A stretch of DNA of 64,000 nucleotides from Alcaligenaceae bacterium. GTDB lineage: Bacteria > Pseudomonadota > Gammaproteobacteria > Burkholderiales > Burkholderiaceae_B. Below, in pieces: positions 55,159 to 63,546 of this stretch. Position numbers and translations under genes: made by a program. Positions within the stretch are counted from its first letter, which is position 1; every line of letters begins with the position of its first letter. Where the stretch lies: contig JAUNUJ010000004.1 in assembly GCA_030538235.1 (NCBI GenBank), forward strand, positions 161,735 through 225,734, written 5' to 3'. The notes under the pieces were generated by a model. It did no database searches and was not told the origin of the DNA. It was given only the letters and a program-made list of their open reading frames with translations.

Positions 55159-57855
55159 TCAATTCCAATTATCTATTAATGTTTCTATGAGGTCGAAACG
55201 TTTATCCTTAACCATAATAAAAGCGCACATACCATCAGACAAGTTTGCCCATAATTCACCTACCTGTCGGTCATCCTTAGCAGAATCCCATTTATCTGCG
55301 CCTTTATATTCAACTAGTAAAATTTTTTCATTTGGTAATTTACAGATAAAATCTGGGTAAAATCGTCCATTTCCCTTTTGTAGAAAGAAGGAACTTCCTT
55401 CTTTTCTCACTAAGTTTCTTACCCAAAATTCTATTTTACCTTTTAATGCTAATTGATCTATCCAACATGCACAACCAAACTCTTCTTTACTATCAAAAGC
55501 TCCAATCCGAGCATAATAATGTTTTTGAAAAGCATAGTAACCATATTCTCCATTATCGTCTCTTGATGGTGCGTAAGCATGAGGATGAAATAGAAATTGA
55601 TACTCACGCTCACTAGATGTCGTTATTTTATAATTTTCATTCTCACCAAAAAGGCAATTTTGATATGCTTTACGAACTGCTTCTTTTCTTAAAACACTAA
55701 TGCGTTTTTCTATTAATTGACGGACTATAAATTTTTGAGTATTTATTCTTACTAAATCAAACTCCTCATGTTCAAGAAGATTATTCAGCCAAGCTAAGAC
55801 AAAATTTCTCTTAGCTTCGTGAGTTAATGATTCTTCTAAAATGTTTTTACACAACCAAGTTGCGAGTTTAACGATATCCCAATTTTCTGGTTTATAAATT
55901 AAACCTAAATCTCTCTGTAAAGCAGGTAGAAAACTAACTTTGATTTGTCCTTTTAAATCGTCTATATCTAATTGACCGATATCGCTTGAAAAATGAGCCG
56001 AGTTCAGAATAGAAATATCATCTAAATAAACTTTCGCATCTACTGTTGTTAAATTCCATGGATAATCTAACACTTCAGGGTCATCAAATAACTGAAGCTC
56101 TCCTTGCGTATATAAGGCTAACAATGGTACTTTAAACTCTTTACCTAATTCTGCTGGAGTTTGAAAAAACTCGACTGATTGTCTGCTTTTTTCTGCCCCT
56201 ACTTCTATTTGATTAATAGACTCTTTCTGTAAAACAGATTTAGTTAGCATTGACGTTTCTTCTTTTGTTAAGGGAGTTATAAGCGTCAATTCGTTTGTTC
56301 TATTATCCCATTCAATTTTCTTTTTGATATCATGAGAAATATTTTTTAAATTAGGTGCTTCAGATAAAGTAATACTCACAGGCTTAACGATAATGTTTGA
56401 TCTTCCAAAGTCTAAGCGCTCTTGCTCTCCAGTACCAGCTTTCACAAAGTCTGCTGCTTCTTTAAAATTAAATCCTGCCCCTTCGACTAAGCCATCTCTC
56501 AAGGCCTCCGCTGTTTCTGAAAAATTTCTAGAAACCACATATGCATATGACTGATTAAGCTGTGGATTTTTTCTATGCGTTGCATTCGGTTGCCTAAGAA
56601 TTCTTCCTAGTAGCTGTTCAACAGCAGTACTAGATTGGATAGAAGCCATGCTTACTAAAATATAAGCAAAGTTACAATCCCATCCTTCTGCTAATGCTCT
56701 TTGAGTAATAATGTACTTAACTTTACAAGCTGAATCTAAAATACCTTTTGGAAATTTGTTCGTAATTTCTTCAAGTTCTTTTTCTTCGCCAGTAGCAAGA
56801 GCAATCTGTTCTCTTGGAATACCTTGATTTTCTTCTAATTCTTTAAGTACGACATAAATGTCTAAAGTTTCTCTAATCTTGCTTTTTTGTTCGGCTTGGA
56901 TAAGCACAATAGGTCTTAGATATTCTGCACCTTCTCTTTCCTCCTCTTTTGCTAAGTGTTCTAACGTTTCTCTTTTTTCTATTGCATAAGCTAAACACTG
57001 TTGCCAGTTAGATTCAGTTTCTAAAATGATTGGAAGCTTAATCATTTCTTCTGCTTTTAATTCAGCAGCTGATACGCTATGAAGGACATTAGTTGGTGTT
57101 CTTTCCATATCAGGAGTCGCCGTCAGCTCCATGATTCCACTAGGTTTAAATCTAGCTAACATATCGAAAGCGAGTTCAGTTCGACTATTATGTGCTTCAT
57201 CAACAATAATAAAAGGGCGATGGAGTCTTAATACATTTGCTAAAGAATTGGGCGTTATCAGATCCTTACCTTCTCCTTCTGTAAGAAGGTCAGAACGTTG
57301 TTCTGCTGTTAGATACTCGAAATGCTGCATCAACGCACCGTTGTTTTGATAGACTTTCCTACTTTCCTCATCTTCAACTTGAAAAGCTTGTCGAGTTGCC
57401 ACAATAACAACTGTTGATGTTAAGATTGAAGAACGAGCAATGTTTTGCGCTTCTTCAATGTCCAAAACAGTAATATCACCTGCTTCACGCAGCGCTAAAG
57501 AATACGGATGTTGTTTGTTTTTCAACGCTAATATTGTTTGTTCTCTAATTGTTTTACTTGGAACAAGCCATAAAATAACACTTTGAGAAACTCTCAAAAA
57601 ACATTTATTTACTAATACTACGCTTTTACAAGCTATCCAAGTTTTCCCCCCTCCTGTCGGTACTCGCAAACAAAAATAAGGCATTTCTTTAGCAAATCCA
57701 CTCAGTGCATTATAAGTCTGTCCTCGTCCCCATAATTTTTCCGTTGTTGCATAAAAGGCTGTAGAGGCATTCGTATATTCATGGCAGGCATCGAAATATG
57801 TTTCAATACTTTCTAAAACTTGATTCTGATATTCTTTAGCAATATAAGCAGTCAT
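55159..57855 (-). CDS. type III restriction enzyme subunit (Res)
   Basis: 898 residues. SF2 helicase motifs: Walker A RVPTGGGKTW near 65, IIVDEAHN near 219, ELTATPD near 245 and motif VI QLLGRILRQP near 440. The C-terminal nuclease has FYPDFICKLP near 832 and VEYKGADKW near 850, a PD-ExK site. It cuts DNA about 25 bases from paired unmodified sites after ATP-driven movement. It is 2 bases after mod. It converges on the transposon genes. Confidence 0.93.
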   Translation of the reverse strand: MTAYIAKEYQNQVLESIETYFDACHEYTNASTAFYATTEKLWGRGQTYNALSGFAKEMPYFCLRVPTGGGKTWIACKSVVLVNKCFLRVSQSVILWLVPSKTIREQTILALKNKQHPYSLALREAGDITVLDIEEAQNIARSSILTSTVVIVATRQAFQVEDEESRKVYQNNGALMQHFEYLTAEQRSDLLTEGEGKDLITPNSLANVLRLHRPFIIVDEAHNSRTELAFDMLARFKPSGIMELTATPDMERTPTNVLHSVSAAELKAEEMIKLPIILETESNWQQCLAYAIEKRETLEHLAKEEEREGAEYLRPIVLIQAEQKSKIRETLDIYVVLKELEENQGIPREQIALATGEEKELEEITNKFPKGILDSACKVKYIITQRALAEGWDCNFAYILVSMASIQSSTAVEQLLGRILRQPNATHRKNPQLNQSYAYVVSRNFSETAEALRDGLVEGAGFNFKEAADFVKAGTGEQERLDFGRSNIIVKPVSITLSEAPNLKNISHDIKKKIEWDNRTNELTLITPLTKEETSMLTKSVLQKESINQIEVGAEKSRQSVEFFQTPAELGKEFKVPLLALYTQGELQLFDDPEVLDYPWNLTTVDAKVYLDDISILNSAHFSSDIGQLDIDDLKGQIKVSFLPALQRDLGLIYKPENWDIVKLATWLCKNILEESLTHEAKRNFVLAWLNNLLEHEEFDLVRINTQKFIVRQLIEKRISVLRKEAVRKAYQNCLFGENENYKITTSSEREYQFLFHPHAYAPSRDDNGEYGYYAFQKHYYARIGAFDSKEEFGCACWIDQLALKGKIEFWVRNLVRKEGSSFFLQKGNGRFYPDFICKLPNEKILLVEYKGADKWDSAKDDRQVGELWANLSDGMCAFIMVKDKRFDLIETLIDNWN

Positions 57856-57857
57856 AA

Positions 57858-59690
57858 CTAAATCTCTAAGGAGTACGGTGTTTGTTTAAATATAATATTT
57901 AGGCGCTTTGCTCTCATCCCTAATCGATTTGCAGCAGCATAAACGACCTTTGTACCTTCAAATTTTGGCAGAACCTCATAAACCTGCTTTGTTAAAACAT
58001 TTCCGCCTTGCTCCGTAAAGTCTTTCAGTATTCCGTTATAGAGTAGATATATTGCACGCCCTTCAAATACACCTAACAAAGGTGATTTGGCATCTCCTGT
58101 ATAGCCTATGCCTGTCTCTGAAAACCAAACAAACTCAGCTAATTGTTTGAACGTTACATCAGATCGAATATGACCATCTGAACAAAACAATGGTTGATTT
58201 GATAACGTACAATATTGAAAACCACCTCCTAACGGGGCTGTTTTATCTGTAATGTTAATTTCACCAACTAAAGAAACAGTTCCATTTTCAAATACCGTCT
58301 TAATATTCGAGTAGATATCTTTATTTTGTTCTTGGAATGTAGCTAGTTTTTCAAGTAAGTTCTCACTCTTTTGAAGACTATTGAGGGTTAGCTTATGAGA
58401 ATAAATAATATTCTTTTGTTTGCCAGTAAACTCGTAACCATTAATAGCCATACTAATTCTTTTTGTCGTTACAGTTTCAGCAATCTTATCTTCTAATTCT
58501 ACAAGAATAAACTTTCTAGTGCCATTGTCTAAATGATTTTGCTTTAATACAGCATGTGCAGTAGAACCAGATCCAGCAAACGAATCCATGACTAAGAAAT
58601 CATCACCATTTACCATTGAAATAAGATATCTTATTAAGTCAACAGGTTTCGGATAGTCAAATTTAAAACCCATTTTTTCTAATTCATTTTTTTGCGATTG
58701 AGTACTTCCCACTCCATTAATCACTGATACCACATGACTAGCATCATTGCGCATTTTGATAGACTCAATCGCTCCAGTATGAGTAATAACGAACTCTGTA
58801 AGTTGGTTTTTAGAGTCAAAAACTGGTTGTAGATCATTATTAATAAAGTCTAGTAAAATATTTTTTGATGACCAACCACTAGTTGCATTAACTGGATATA
58901 CAAGTTTACCTTCTTTAATTACAAGATCTTCATCATAATGAGGATAAGCATCATTTCTTTTTGGAATAAAGGCCTCATTAATTGAACACGGAAAACCCGC
59001 TGGTAAGACAATTGTACTGATTGGGTTTTTGGGGCCATTTTTCACTATTGTGTTTCGAATAACACTTTTATTTAATTTGCTATTTTCTCCTACACTAGGA
59101 TCGACAACTTTTGGATGAGGAAAAAGTGCTGCATTCTTAGAATACATTAAAATATATTCATGACAATTCTTTATCTTTGCTTGATTATCAAAATTCCCAT
59201 CTGTCCTCCAAACAAAGCTTTCTAATCTATTTTTAATCCCAAAAATTTCATCCATTAATGAACGTAAATAATGTATCGCATGGTCGTCAATTGAAACGAA
59301 TATAACCCCATCTTCAGTTAGAAATTTCTTCAAGAGTAATAATCTAGGATACATCAAGCATAACCATCGGTCATGTCGATCTAGAGTATCTCCTTCTTTC
59401 CCTACAACTTCACCAAGCCACTTACGTATTTCAGGACTATTAACATTATCGTTATATATCCACTTCTCATTACCTGTATTGTATGGAGGATCTATATAAA
59501 TACATTTTACTCTCCCTGCATAGCGCGGCAAAAGAGCCTTTAAAGCATGAAGATTATCCCCTTGTACAATCAAATTACCACTATGTTCATCACCCACAGA
59601 TAGTTCCACAATAGGCTCTAGCAATCTATACGGAACATCAACGTGATGTTTTTCCACAGCATCTTTACCAATCCAATTTAAAGCTGGCAT
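57858..59690 (-). CDS. type III DNA methyltransferase subunit (Mod)
   Basis: 610 residues, beta-class order. Motif IV DPPYNTGNEKW near 67 comes first, then a target-recognition part (about 150-340), then SAM motif I DSFAGSGSTAHAVL near 368. A C-terminal domain of ~200 residues follows. It methylates adenine and directs Res. No simple repeat that would give phase variation is visible in the gene. The two genes form one operon in the transposon cargo. Confidence 0.93.
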   Translation of the reverse strand: MPALNWIGKDAVEKHHVDVPYRLLEPIVELSVGDEHSGNLIVQGDNLHALKALLPRYAGRVKCIYIDPPYNTGNEKWIYNDNVNSPEIRKWLGEVVGKEGDTLDRHDRWLCLMYPRLLLLKKFLTEDGVIFVSIDDHAIHYLRSLMDEIFGIKNRLESFVWRTDGNFDNQAKIKNCHEYILMYSKNAALFPHPKVVDPSVGENSKLNKSVIRNTIVKNGPKNPISTIVLPAGFPCSINEAFIPKRNDAYPHYDEDLVIKEGKLVYPVNATSGWSSKNILLDFINNDLQPVFDSKNQLTEFVITHTGAIESIKMRNDASHVVSVINGVGSTQSQKNELEKMGFKFDYPKPVDLIRYLISMVNGDDFLVMDSFAGSGSTAHAVLKQNHLDNGTRKFILVELEDKIAETVTTKRISMAINGYEFTGKQKNIIYSHKLTLNSLQKSENLLEKLATFQEQNKDIYSNIKTVFENGTVSLVGEINITDKTAPLGGGFQYCTLSNQPLFCSDGHIRSDVTFKQLAEFVWFSETGIGYTGDAKSPLLGVFEGRAIYLLYNGILKDFTEQGGNVLTKQVYEVLPKFEGTKVVYAAANRLGMRAKRLNIIFKQTPYSLEI

Positions 59691-59885
59691 ATAAAAACCA
59701 TAATAAAAAAAACATTAATCTCAGGATTATAACTTATCAGTAAACCTATAAAACAACCTTCACGGCAAGGCCAACTTAACCAAATAACAACCGTTCTTAA
59801 ATTGAAAACTCATGGCTTATTTATGAGTACTTTTTAAATAATTCACGACTGACGAAAATAAACCAAGCGGATACTAAAAATATAT

Positions 59886-60218
59886 TTATGATTTTAAATC
59901 CTCTAACAATGATGAAAACTTATTGAAAACTTCAATGTCTTTTTTAGAAATATCAAGAAGCTTCTTAGAAATTTTATCTATATGTTGACTCTCTTTAAGC
60001 AATTCACAAGTTTCTGAATCATCCAAAAAACTAATATTAGCTTTTTTACATAATTCTCTAGCTATCTTGCTCCTCACACCAAAATCTCCTCGATAGATCC
60101 GAGAAATCCAGCTTTGCTTTGTATTAAACTCTTTTGCCAACTCTTCCTGAGTTATTTGTTCTTTTTCAAAATACAGACGTAGCTTCTGCCCTAGTGCCTT
60201 TGTTATCTCATTTTTCAT
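59886..60218 (-). CDS. Xre-family transcriptional regulator
   Basis: 110 residues. The helix-turn-helix reads ITQEELAKEFNTKQSWISRI, then a helical C-terminus (SKKLLDISKKDIEVFNKFSS). It is divergent from the DUF5131 gene, and a 14-base-arm inverted repeat lies between them. It probably represses its own gene and the DUF5131-TcmP genes. It lies on the same strand as mod with a 195-base gap, so control of mod is also possible. Confidence 0.83.
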   Translation of the reverse strand: MKNEITKALGQKLRLYFEKEQITQEELAKEFNTKQSWISRIYRGDFGVRSKIARELCKKANISFLDDSETCELLKESQHIDKISKKLLDISKKDIEVFNKFSSLLEDLKS

Positions 60219-60234
60219 AATAGATTGAGTTGAA

Positions 60235-60270
60235 AATATACGTATAATGAATTATAATTATACGTATATT
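60235..60270. promoter_or_regulatory. operator: 14-base inverted repeat between xre and the DUF5131 gene
   Basis: AATATACGTATAAT (60235-60248) and ATTATACGTATATT (60257-60270) are perfect mirror arms with 8 bases between. Each arm itself contains the palindrome ATACGTAT. This is a strong candidate site for the adjacent Xre protein. Confidence 0.75.
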
Positions 60271-60296
60271 TTTTAAAAAGTCTACTTTTTAAAAAA
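60269..60296. promoter_or_regulatory. second inverted repeat before the DUF5131 gene
   Basis: TTTTTTAAAAAG (60269-60280) and CTTTTTAAAAAA (60285-60296) flank TCTA. It touches the first operator. It may be an AT-rich promoter element or a small hairpin in the 5' leader. Confidence 0.5.
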
Positions 60297-60325
60297 TATA
60301 CTTACTAAAAGTAATGAGGCTTGAG

Positions 60326-61069
60326 ATGAGTAAAATTGAATGGACAGAAAAAACTTGGAATCCCGTGGCAGGATGCACAAAAATTTCTCCCGGCTGCAAG
60401 AATTGTTATGCCGAAGCTATGGCAAATAGACTTAGGGCAATGAATATTTCTGGATATGAAAATGGCTTCAAACTTGCTTTGGTAGAACAACGGTTATACG
60501 AACCATTAAAACGCAAGAAACCAACTATGTATTTTGTCAATTCTATGTCGGACTTATTCCATGAGGATGTTCCTGAAGAATATATCGACAAAGTTATGCA
60601 AGTAATTAACGACTCTTCACAGCATACCTTTCAAATTCTCACTAAACGAGCAGACAGGATGCGAAAGTACTTTTCTACACGATCTATACCTAAAAACGTA
60701 TGGCTAGGTGTTTCTGTAGAAGATAAAAAATACGGCATCCCTCGAATAGATCTTCTTAGAGACCTTGATGCAACGATTAAATTTTTGTCCGTTGAACCTC
60801 TCTTAGAAGACTTAGGGGAAATTAATTTAACAGGTATCAATTGGGTAATTGTGGGTGGTGAATCTGGCCCTAAAGCTAGACCAATGAAACAAGAGTGGGT
60901 TGAGTCAATCAAAAAACAATGTGAAGAAATGCCCGAAATAGATTTTTTCTTTAAACAATGGGGCGGTTGGGGTGCAGACGGCGTAAAACGAGCGAAAAGA
61001 CTAAATGGACGAGAGTTAAACGGAAAAACATGGGATAGTATGCCCATCGCAGTATATTTAGAGAGTTAA
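60326..61069 (+). CDS. DUF5131 (phage Gp37/Gp68-type) three-Cys protein
   Basis: 247 residues from the ATG with TGAGG 6 bases upstream; an ATG 12 bases earlier is possible. The start MSKIEWTEKTWNPVAGCTKI runs into PGCKNCYAEAMANRL, giving the three cysteines CxxxxxxCxxC, a radical-SAM-like cluster motif. TKRADRM, VIVGGESGPKARPM and FKQWGGWG are standard for the family. The enzyme reaction is not known to me. Members stand next to TcmP genes, as here, 2 bases before the first. Confidence 0.9.
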   Translation: MSKIEWTEKTWNPVAGCTKISPGCKNCYAEAMANRLRAMNISGYENGFKLALVEQRLYEPLKRKKPTMYFVNSMSDLFHEDVPEEYIDKVMQVINDSSQHTFQILTKRADRMRKYFSTRSIPKNVWLGVSVEDKKYGIPRIDLLRDLDATIKFLSVEPLLEDLGEINLTGINWVIVGGESGPKARPMKQEWVESIKKQCEEMPEIDFFFKQWGGWGADGVKRAKRLNGRELNGKTWDSMPIAVYLES

Positions 61070-61071
61070 AA

Positions 61072-62373
61072 ATGTCCATAAATCAATATGACTGGGCCGG
61101 CAACAGCGCCATACTTCTTCCGCATAGTATTGTTAAACATAACATCATTGAAGACTATTTAAAGATATATTTTGAAATATCATCACGAAATCCTAATCAA
61201 GAGCGTTTGAACTTAACATTGATAGATGGCTTTGCTGGCGGAGGTTTATACACACACAAAGAAACCAATAATGAAGCTCTCGGCTCACCCTTTATCTTAT
61301 TAGAAGCGGTTGCTGAGGCTCAGATAAAAATAGACCTCTACAGAAAAAGTAATAACATGAAAAGGTTAATACTCGACGTAAACTTTATTTTTGTAGATAA
61401 ATCTCGTGAAGCAATTAAACAGCTAGAAGCAAATCTTAGACTCCGTGGCTATTCAGAAAGAATTAACAAATCCATATTCTTAGTTTGTGATTTTTTTCAT
61501 CAACAATCTCAAAAGATTATCGGACTAGTAAAAAAAAGAACCCCTCAAAGTGGACGCTCAATCTTTATTCTTGACCAGTATGGTTATAAAGACGTTCCAC
61601 GGTCAGTAATAAACAATATTTTTTATTCTTTACCAAAAGCTGAAATTATTTTGACATTCAACATAGACTCAATTTTAAACTTTATATCTAAAAGTAAGGA
61701 CTTAAATGTATCAATATCAAAATTATTAAAAAAAACAGAATTCATAGTTCCTCCGACATTAGCTGATCTAACACTTAAAGATATAAAAAACAACGAGTAT
61801 AATTGGAGATTTTTTTTACAAAGTGTTCTATATCAAGGAATTACTTCCCAATGCAACGCAAAGTATTACACTCCTTTTTTTATTAAAAATCCTAAAGGTC
61901 ATGGTGCGTATTGGCTAATCCATATGTCTCAACATCCAACAGCCAGAGATGCAATGACAGAAGTACACTGGACGAAGTCAAACAATTATTGCCACTATGG
62001 CGGTTCAGGTATAGATATGTATAACATACAGGGCTTTGATCCTCGATTAGACGAATACTATAATAACCAACGCTCATTTAACTTCACCGATAATGATAAG
62101 CAAGAAAGTCAATCAATCTTGATGGAACAGCTGCCAAAATTCATATGTGATGAGCTTGATGGAAAAGAAATTCCTTTCGAAGATTTATATGAAAAGCTAT
62201 GTAATACAACACCAGCAACTCAGACTATTATAAAGAACGCTCTCTTAACTCTTATTAATTATAAAGAAATAGAAGTCACTAGCAGCTCAGGAAGCAAACG
62301 AAGAAGCCAGATTACCCCTTCCGATATTATTAAGTTTCCTAGTCAAAGTACGATTTTCTTGATGGGTCAATAA
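61072..62373 (+). CDS. tcmP: three-Cys-motif partner protein TcmP (433 residues)
   Basis: A Rossmann-like N-terminal part has LTLIDGFAGGGLYTH near residue 50 and FIFVDKSREAIKQLEANL near 105, resembling a SAM-dependent methyltransferase. FILDQYGYKDVPRSVI near 165 holds a D-Q-Y-G group at the usual motif IV place. The C-terminal ~100 residues look like a winged helix (TTPATQTIIKNALLTLINYK). It is directly coupled to the DUF5131 gene. Its partner and target are unknown; I expect action together with DUF5131. Confidence 0.85.
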   Translation: MSINQYDWAGNSAILLPHSIVKHNIIEDYLKIYFEISSRNPNQERLNLTLIDGFAGGGLYTHKETNNEALGSPFILLEAVAEAQIKIDLYRKSNNMKRLILDVNFIFVDKSREAIKQLEANLRLRGYSERINKSIFLVCDFFHQQSQKIIGLVKKRTPQSGRSIFILDQYGYKDVPRSVINNIFYSLPKAEIILTFNIDSILNFISKSKDLNVSISKLLKKTEFIVPPTLADLTLKDIKNNEYNWRFFLQSVLYQGITSQCNAKYYTPFFIKNPKGHGAYWLIHMSQHPTARDAMTEVHWTKSNNYCHYGGSGIDMYNIQGFDPRLDEYYNNQRSFNFTDNDKQESQSILMEQLPKFICDELDGKEIPFEDLYEKLCNTTPATQTIIKNALLTLINYKEIEVTSSSGSKRRSQITPSDIIKFPSQSTIFLMGQ

Positions 62374-62381
62374 GAGTATCT

Positions 62382-63251
62382 TTAAAACTCGTCAAAATTC
62401 ATTTTTAACAAGTGATCGGCCATGCGACTAGATAAGTTTCTGGCAGCCGGCTTAGGGTTAGAACAGAAGAAAAAAAGAGCAAATAAAGGAGAACCTTTAC
62501 TGTTGTACAAAACTCTTGAATTAGAAACAAATGGAAACACCGTTTCATATCTTGACTTTGCATACATCAAAATATCATCTTGAGAAACTCTGAATGACTC
62601 ACTTTCTTGCTCATCAAACAAAGACAATTGATTTGACTGAGTATAAAGTTCATCTTGCCATTCATGAGTACCAAAGATTCTTTCAAATATATCATTAGCC
62701 TTTTTAGGTATCTGATTATTTGGAAGCATTCTAGTAATTGCGGACAATGGAAACAAATACCAGACATCAATGGCTTTAGTCTGAGAGATTACTTTTAAAG
62801 AATTCCAATTCAATTCTGTAGCATAAGGATCAATAAAAAGCACAGCACGTGAAGACTTCCAATTTATACTTTCAGTAATATTATTAATAATCGCATTAAA
62901 ATCGTTATTATAATATTTGATGCTATCCACTTTATTAGAATAATCTTTCTCAACCCTTCCTTGAAGTTTTTTCATAAAACTTTGATTTTTTTCTACAAAA
63001 ATATATTCTTCAAAAGCAGGAACAGTCTGTAAAGCACAGATTGCTGACCCTACAATACTCTCAAACTCTTCACCAATCCTAATTTCTTGAGAACCGCTAC
63101 CAGAGAATCCATCAATATAAATTTTTTTAAAATTCTGATTTTTTAAAGCAGTATTGTAAGCAGTTAAATAACCCGTTAAAGTTCGAATCTTCTCTCTCGT
63201 CCATGCACCACCAAAAGTTTGATTTACATTTTTCTCTTCAAATTTAGCCAT
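62382..63251 (-). CDS. tcmP: second TcmP-like partner protein (289 residues), convergent
   Basis: Similar fold to the plus-strand TcmP: KIYIDGFSGSGSQEIR near residue 45, YIFVEKNQSFMKKLQ near 98 and AVLFIDPYATELNWNSL near 138. The rest has DVWYLFPLSAITRMLPNNQ and a helical end. It is shorter, with no winged-helix tail. Its stop is 8 bases from the stop of the other TcmP, so they converge. The two are quite different in sequence, so this is not a recent duplication. Confidence 0.82.
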   Translation of the reverse strand: MAKFEEKNVNQTFGGAWTREKIRTLTGYLTAYNTALKNQNFKKIYIDGFSGSGSQEIRIGEEFESIVGSAICALQTVPAFEEYIFVEKNQSFMKKLQGRVEKDYSNKVDSIKYYNNDFNAIINNITESINWKSSRAVLFIDPYATELNWNSLKVISQTKAIDVWYLFPLSAITRMLPNNQIPKKANDIFERIFGTHEWQDELYTQSNQLSLFDEQESESFRVSQDDILMYAKSRYETVFPFVSNSRVLYNSKGSPLFALFFFCSNPKPAARNLSSRMADHLLKMNFDEF

Positions 63252-63546
63252 ACCAATTATCTTGAAAATATTAACAATAGGTATATTGTAACCAATTATA
63301 AAACTGACCTGACCAACAATAATATAGAACGTACATTACTAAAGACTTAGATAAAGAAATAAGAAGTACATCACAAATCAACACCCATTTTCTCAACGCA
63401 TTATGAACTGCTGATTCGCAGGGCACTTGATCAGAGTTTGAAGAAGTACGTTTAAAACAAGCTACTCTGCCAGACAAATAAGGTATAGTAATACTCCCAC
63501 AAAACCAAGTGATTTTAAGTAAAATTTCCATAATAGGAAATACACA
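63252..63546. other. 295-base gap before the 53-residue-repeat gene
   Basis: It should hold the promoters of the minus-strand tcmP and the plus-strand repeat gene. AGGA stands 8-9 bases before the ATG of the latter. A minus-strand frame here is cysteine-rich by chance and looks non-coding. Confidence 0.5.

Noticed and set aside
57858-59690. Phase-variable type III methyltransferase
   Set aside because: I looked for simple sequence repeats in the mod gene and found none long enough to slip.
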